Source: Actinomycetota bacterium (GTDB taxonomy: Bacteria > Actinomycetota > Humimicrobiia > Humimicrobiales > Humimicrobiaceae). From it: a DNA stretch of 6,173 nt. The DNA lies in NCBI GenBank assembly GCA_023380915.1, contig JAMCSM010000216.1:1-6173 (forward strand), written 5' to 3'. Position 1 is the first letter of the stretch; each line of letters opens with the position of its first letter. Under the pieces are notes generated by a model. The model did no database searches, was not told the origin of the DNA, and saw only the letters and a program-made list of their open reading frames with translations. Made by a program: the position numbers and the translations under genes. Shown here piece after piece: positions 5,878 through 6,173 of this stretch.

Positions 5878-6173
5878 ACTTTAAAAATCAATTTGATGAA
5901 TTTAGATATAAGTTTTAACCATTGTTTTGGTTTTGCAACATTGAAAACAAAATATTTTGATTTTAAAATTTTAAAAAAATAAGAAAAATCAGGGCATATG
6001 GTTATTAGATATATCAGCGTCTTATTTTTAGCAATATTAAATTTTTTTCTGTATATTTTTTCATTAAAATTTTTTAAAATTAAATCATTAAAAAAATCAA
6101 AAATTTTTGTCCAAAGTTCATAATTTGTTTGAAAGTTTCCACGTTTTACGGAAATTTGGTTTTCGTGAATCCT
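5874..6173 (-). CDS. Probable family 2 glycosyltransferase, C-terminal part (5' end outside window)
   Basis: On the minus strand one frame stays open from the window edge (6173) to a TAA whose complement is at 5874-5876, giving 99 residues. An uninterrupted run of this length in such AT-rich DNA, beside a plus-strand gene ending exactly here, suggests real coding sequence. The fragment starts 'RIHENQISVKRGNFQ', which resembles the YRxHxxQxS segment that follows the catalytic domain in many GT2 glycosyltransferases. A lysine- and phenylalanine-rich helical tail follows ('YELWTKIFDFFNDLILKNF', then 'LIYLITICPDFSYFFKIL' and 'KQWLKLISKFIKLIFKV'). The GT2 DxD and nucleotide-binding regions would lie beyond the window. 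The gene converges on the methyltransferase-fold gene and their stop codons overlap. The call as a coding region is firmer than the family call, which rests on one short motif and on context. Confidence 0.6.
   Translation of the reverse strand, partial: RIHENQISVKRGNFQTNYELWTKIFDFFNDLILKNFNEKIYRKKFNIAKNKTLIYLITICPDFSYFFKILKSKYFVFNVAKPKQWLKLISKFIKLIFKV

Noticed and set aside
1..6173. tRNA or rRNA genes, CRISPR arrays, insertion sequences, riboswitches
   Set aside because: I saw no regularly spaced repeats, transposase-like proteins, inverted terminal repeats or structured RNA motifs. Nearly all the sequence is explained by coding genes.

Overview
The window is AT-rich (roughly one third G+C by eye, not counted). 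It carries the end of one gene, a run of six rightward genes, and the 3' end of a convergent gene. The leftmost partial gene ends in a GerMN domain, a family common in spore-forming Firmicutes but also found in Actinobacteria and several candidate phyla. Strong purine-rich ribosome-binding sites and repeated use of TTG starts also fit a low-GC Gram-positive or deep-branching anaerobic bacterium. The phylum cannot be fixed from this sequence.

Layout: 1-300 is the C-terminal part of a GerMN-domain protein (+). 301-477 is an AT-rich spacer with a good promoter candidate. 487-1866 is UDP-glucose 6-dehydrogenase. 1926-2867 is UDP-glucuronate decarboxylase (UDP-xylose synthase). 2909-3364 is a short RmlC-like cupin. 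3425-4414 is dTDP-glucose 4,6-dehydratase (RmlB). 4416-5156 is a CmoA-type carboxy-SAM synthase. 5146-5877 is a class I methyltransferase-fold protein of unknown substrate. 5874-6173, on the minus strand, is the C-terminal 99 codons of a gene cut by the window edge, probably a family 2 glycosyltransferase.

The first four complete genes form a nucleotide-sugar cassette. UDP-glucose is oxidised to UDP-glucuronate and decarboxylated to UDP-xylose. In a separate branch dTDP-glucose is dehydrated to dTDP-4-keto-6-deoxyglucose. The cupin between them looks like RmlC but, by manual alignment, seems to lack key RmlC catalytic residues. RmlA and RmlD are not in the window. Such cassettes normally feed an exopolysaccharide, a cell-wall glycan or glycoprotein glycans, and the convergent glycosyltransferase-like gene supports that setting.

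The most unusual part is the 3' end of the run. A well-conserved CmoA homologue begins one base after the rmlB stop and overlaps a second SAM-fold protein by 11 bp. CmoA normally supplies carboxy-SAM to CmoB for tRNA wobble-uridine modification, but no CmoB is present here. Either this is a housekeeping tRNA gene that landed in a sugar locus, or the pair modifies a sugar or glycan, possibly by carboxymethyl transfer. The second reading is a hypothesis.
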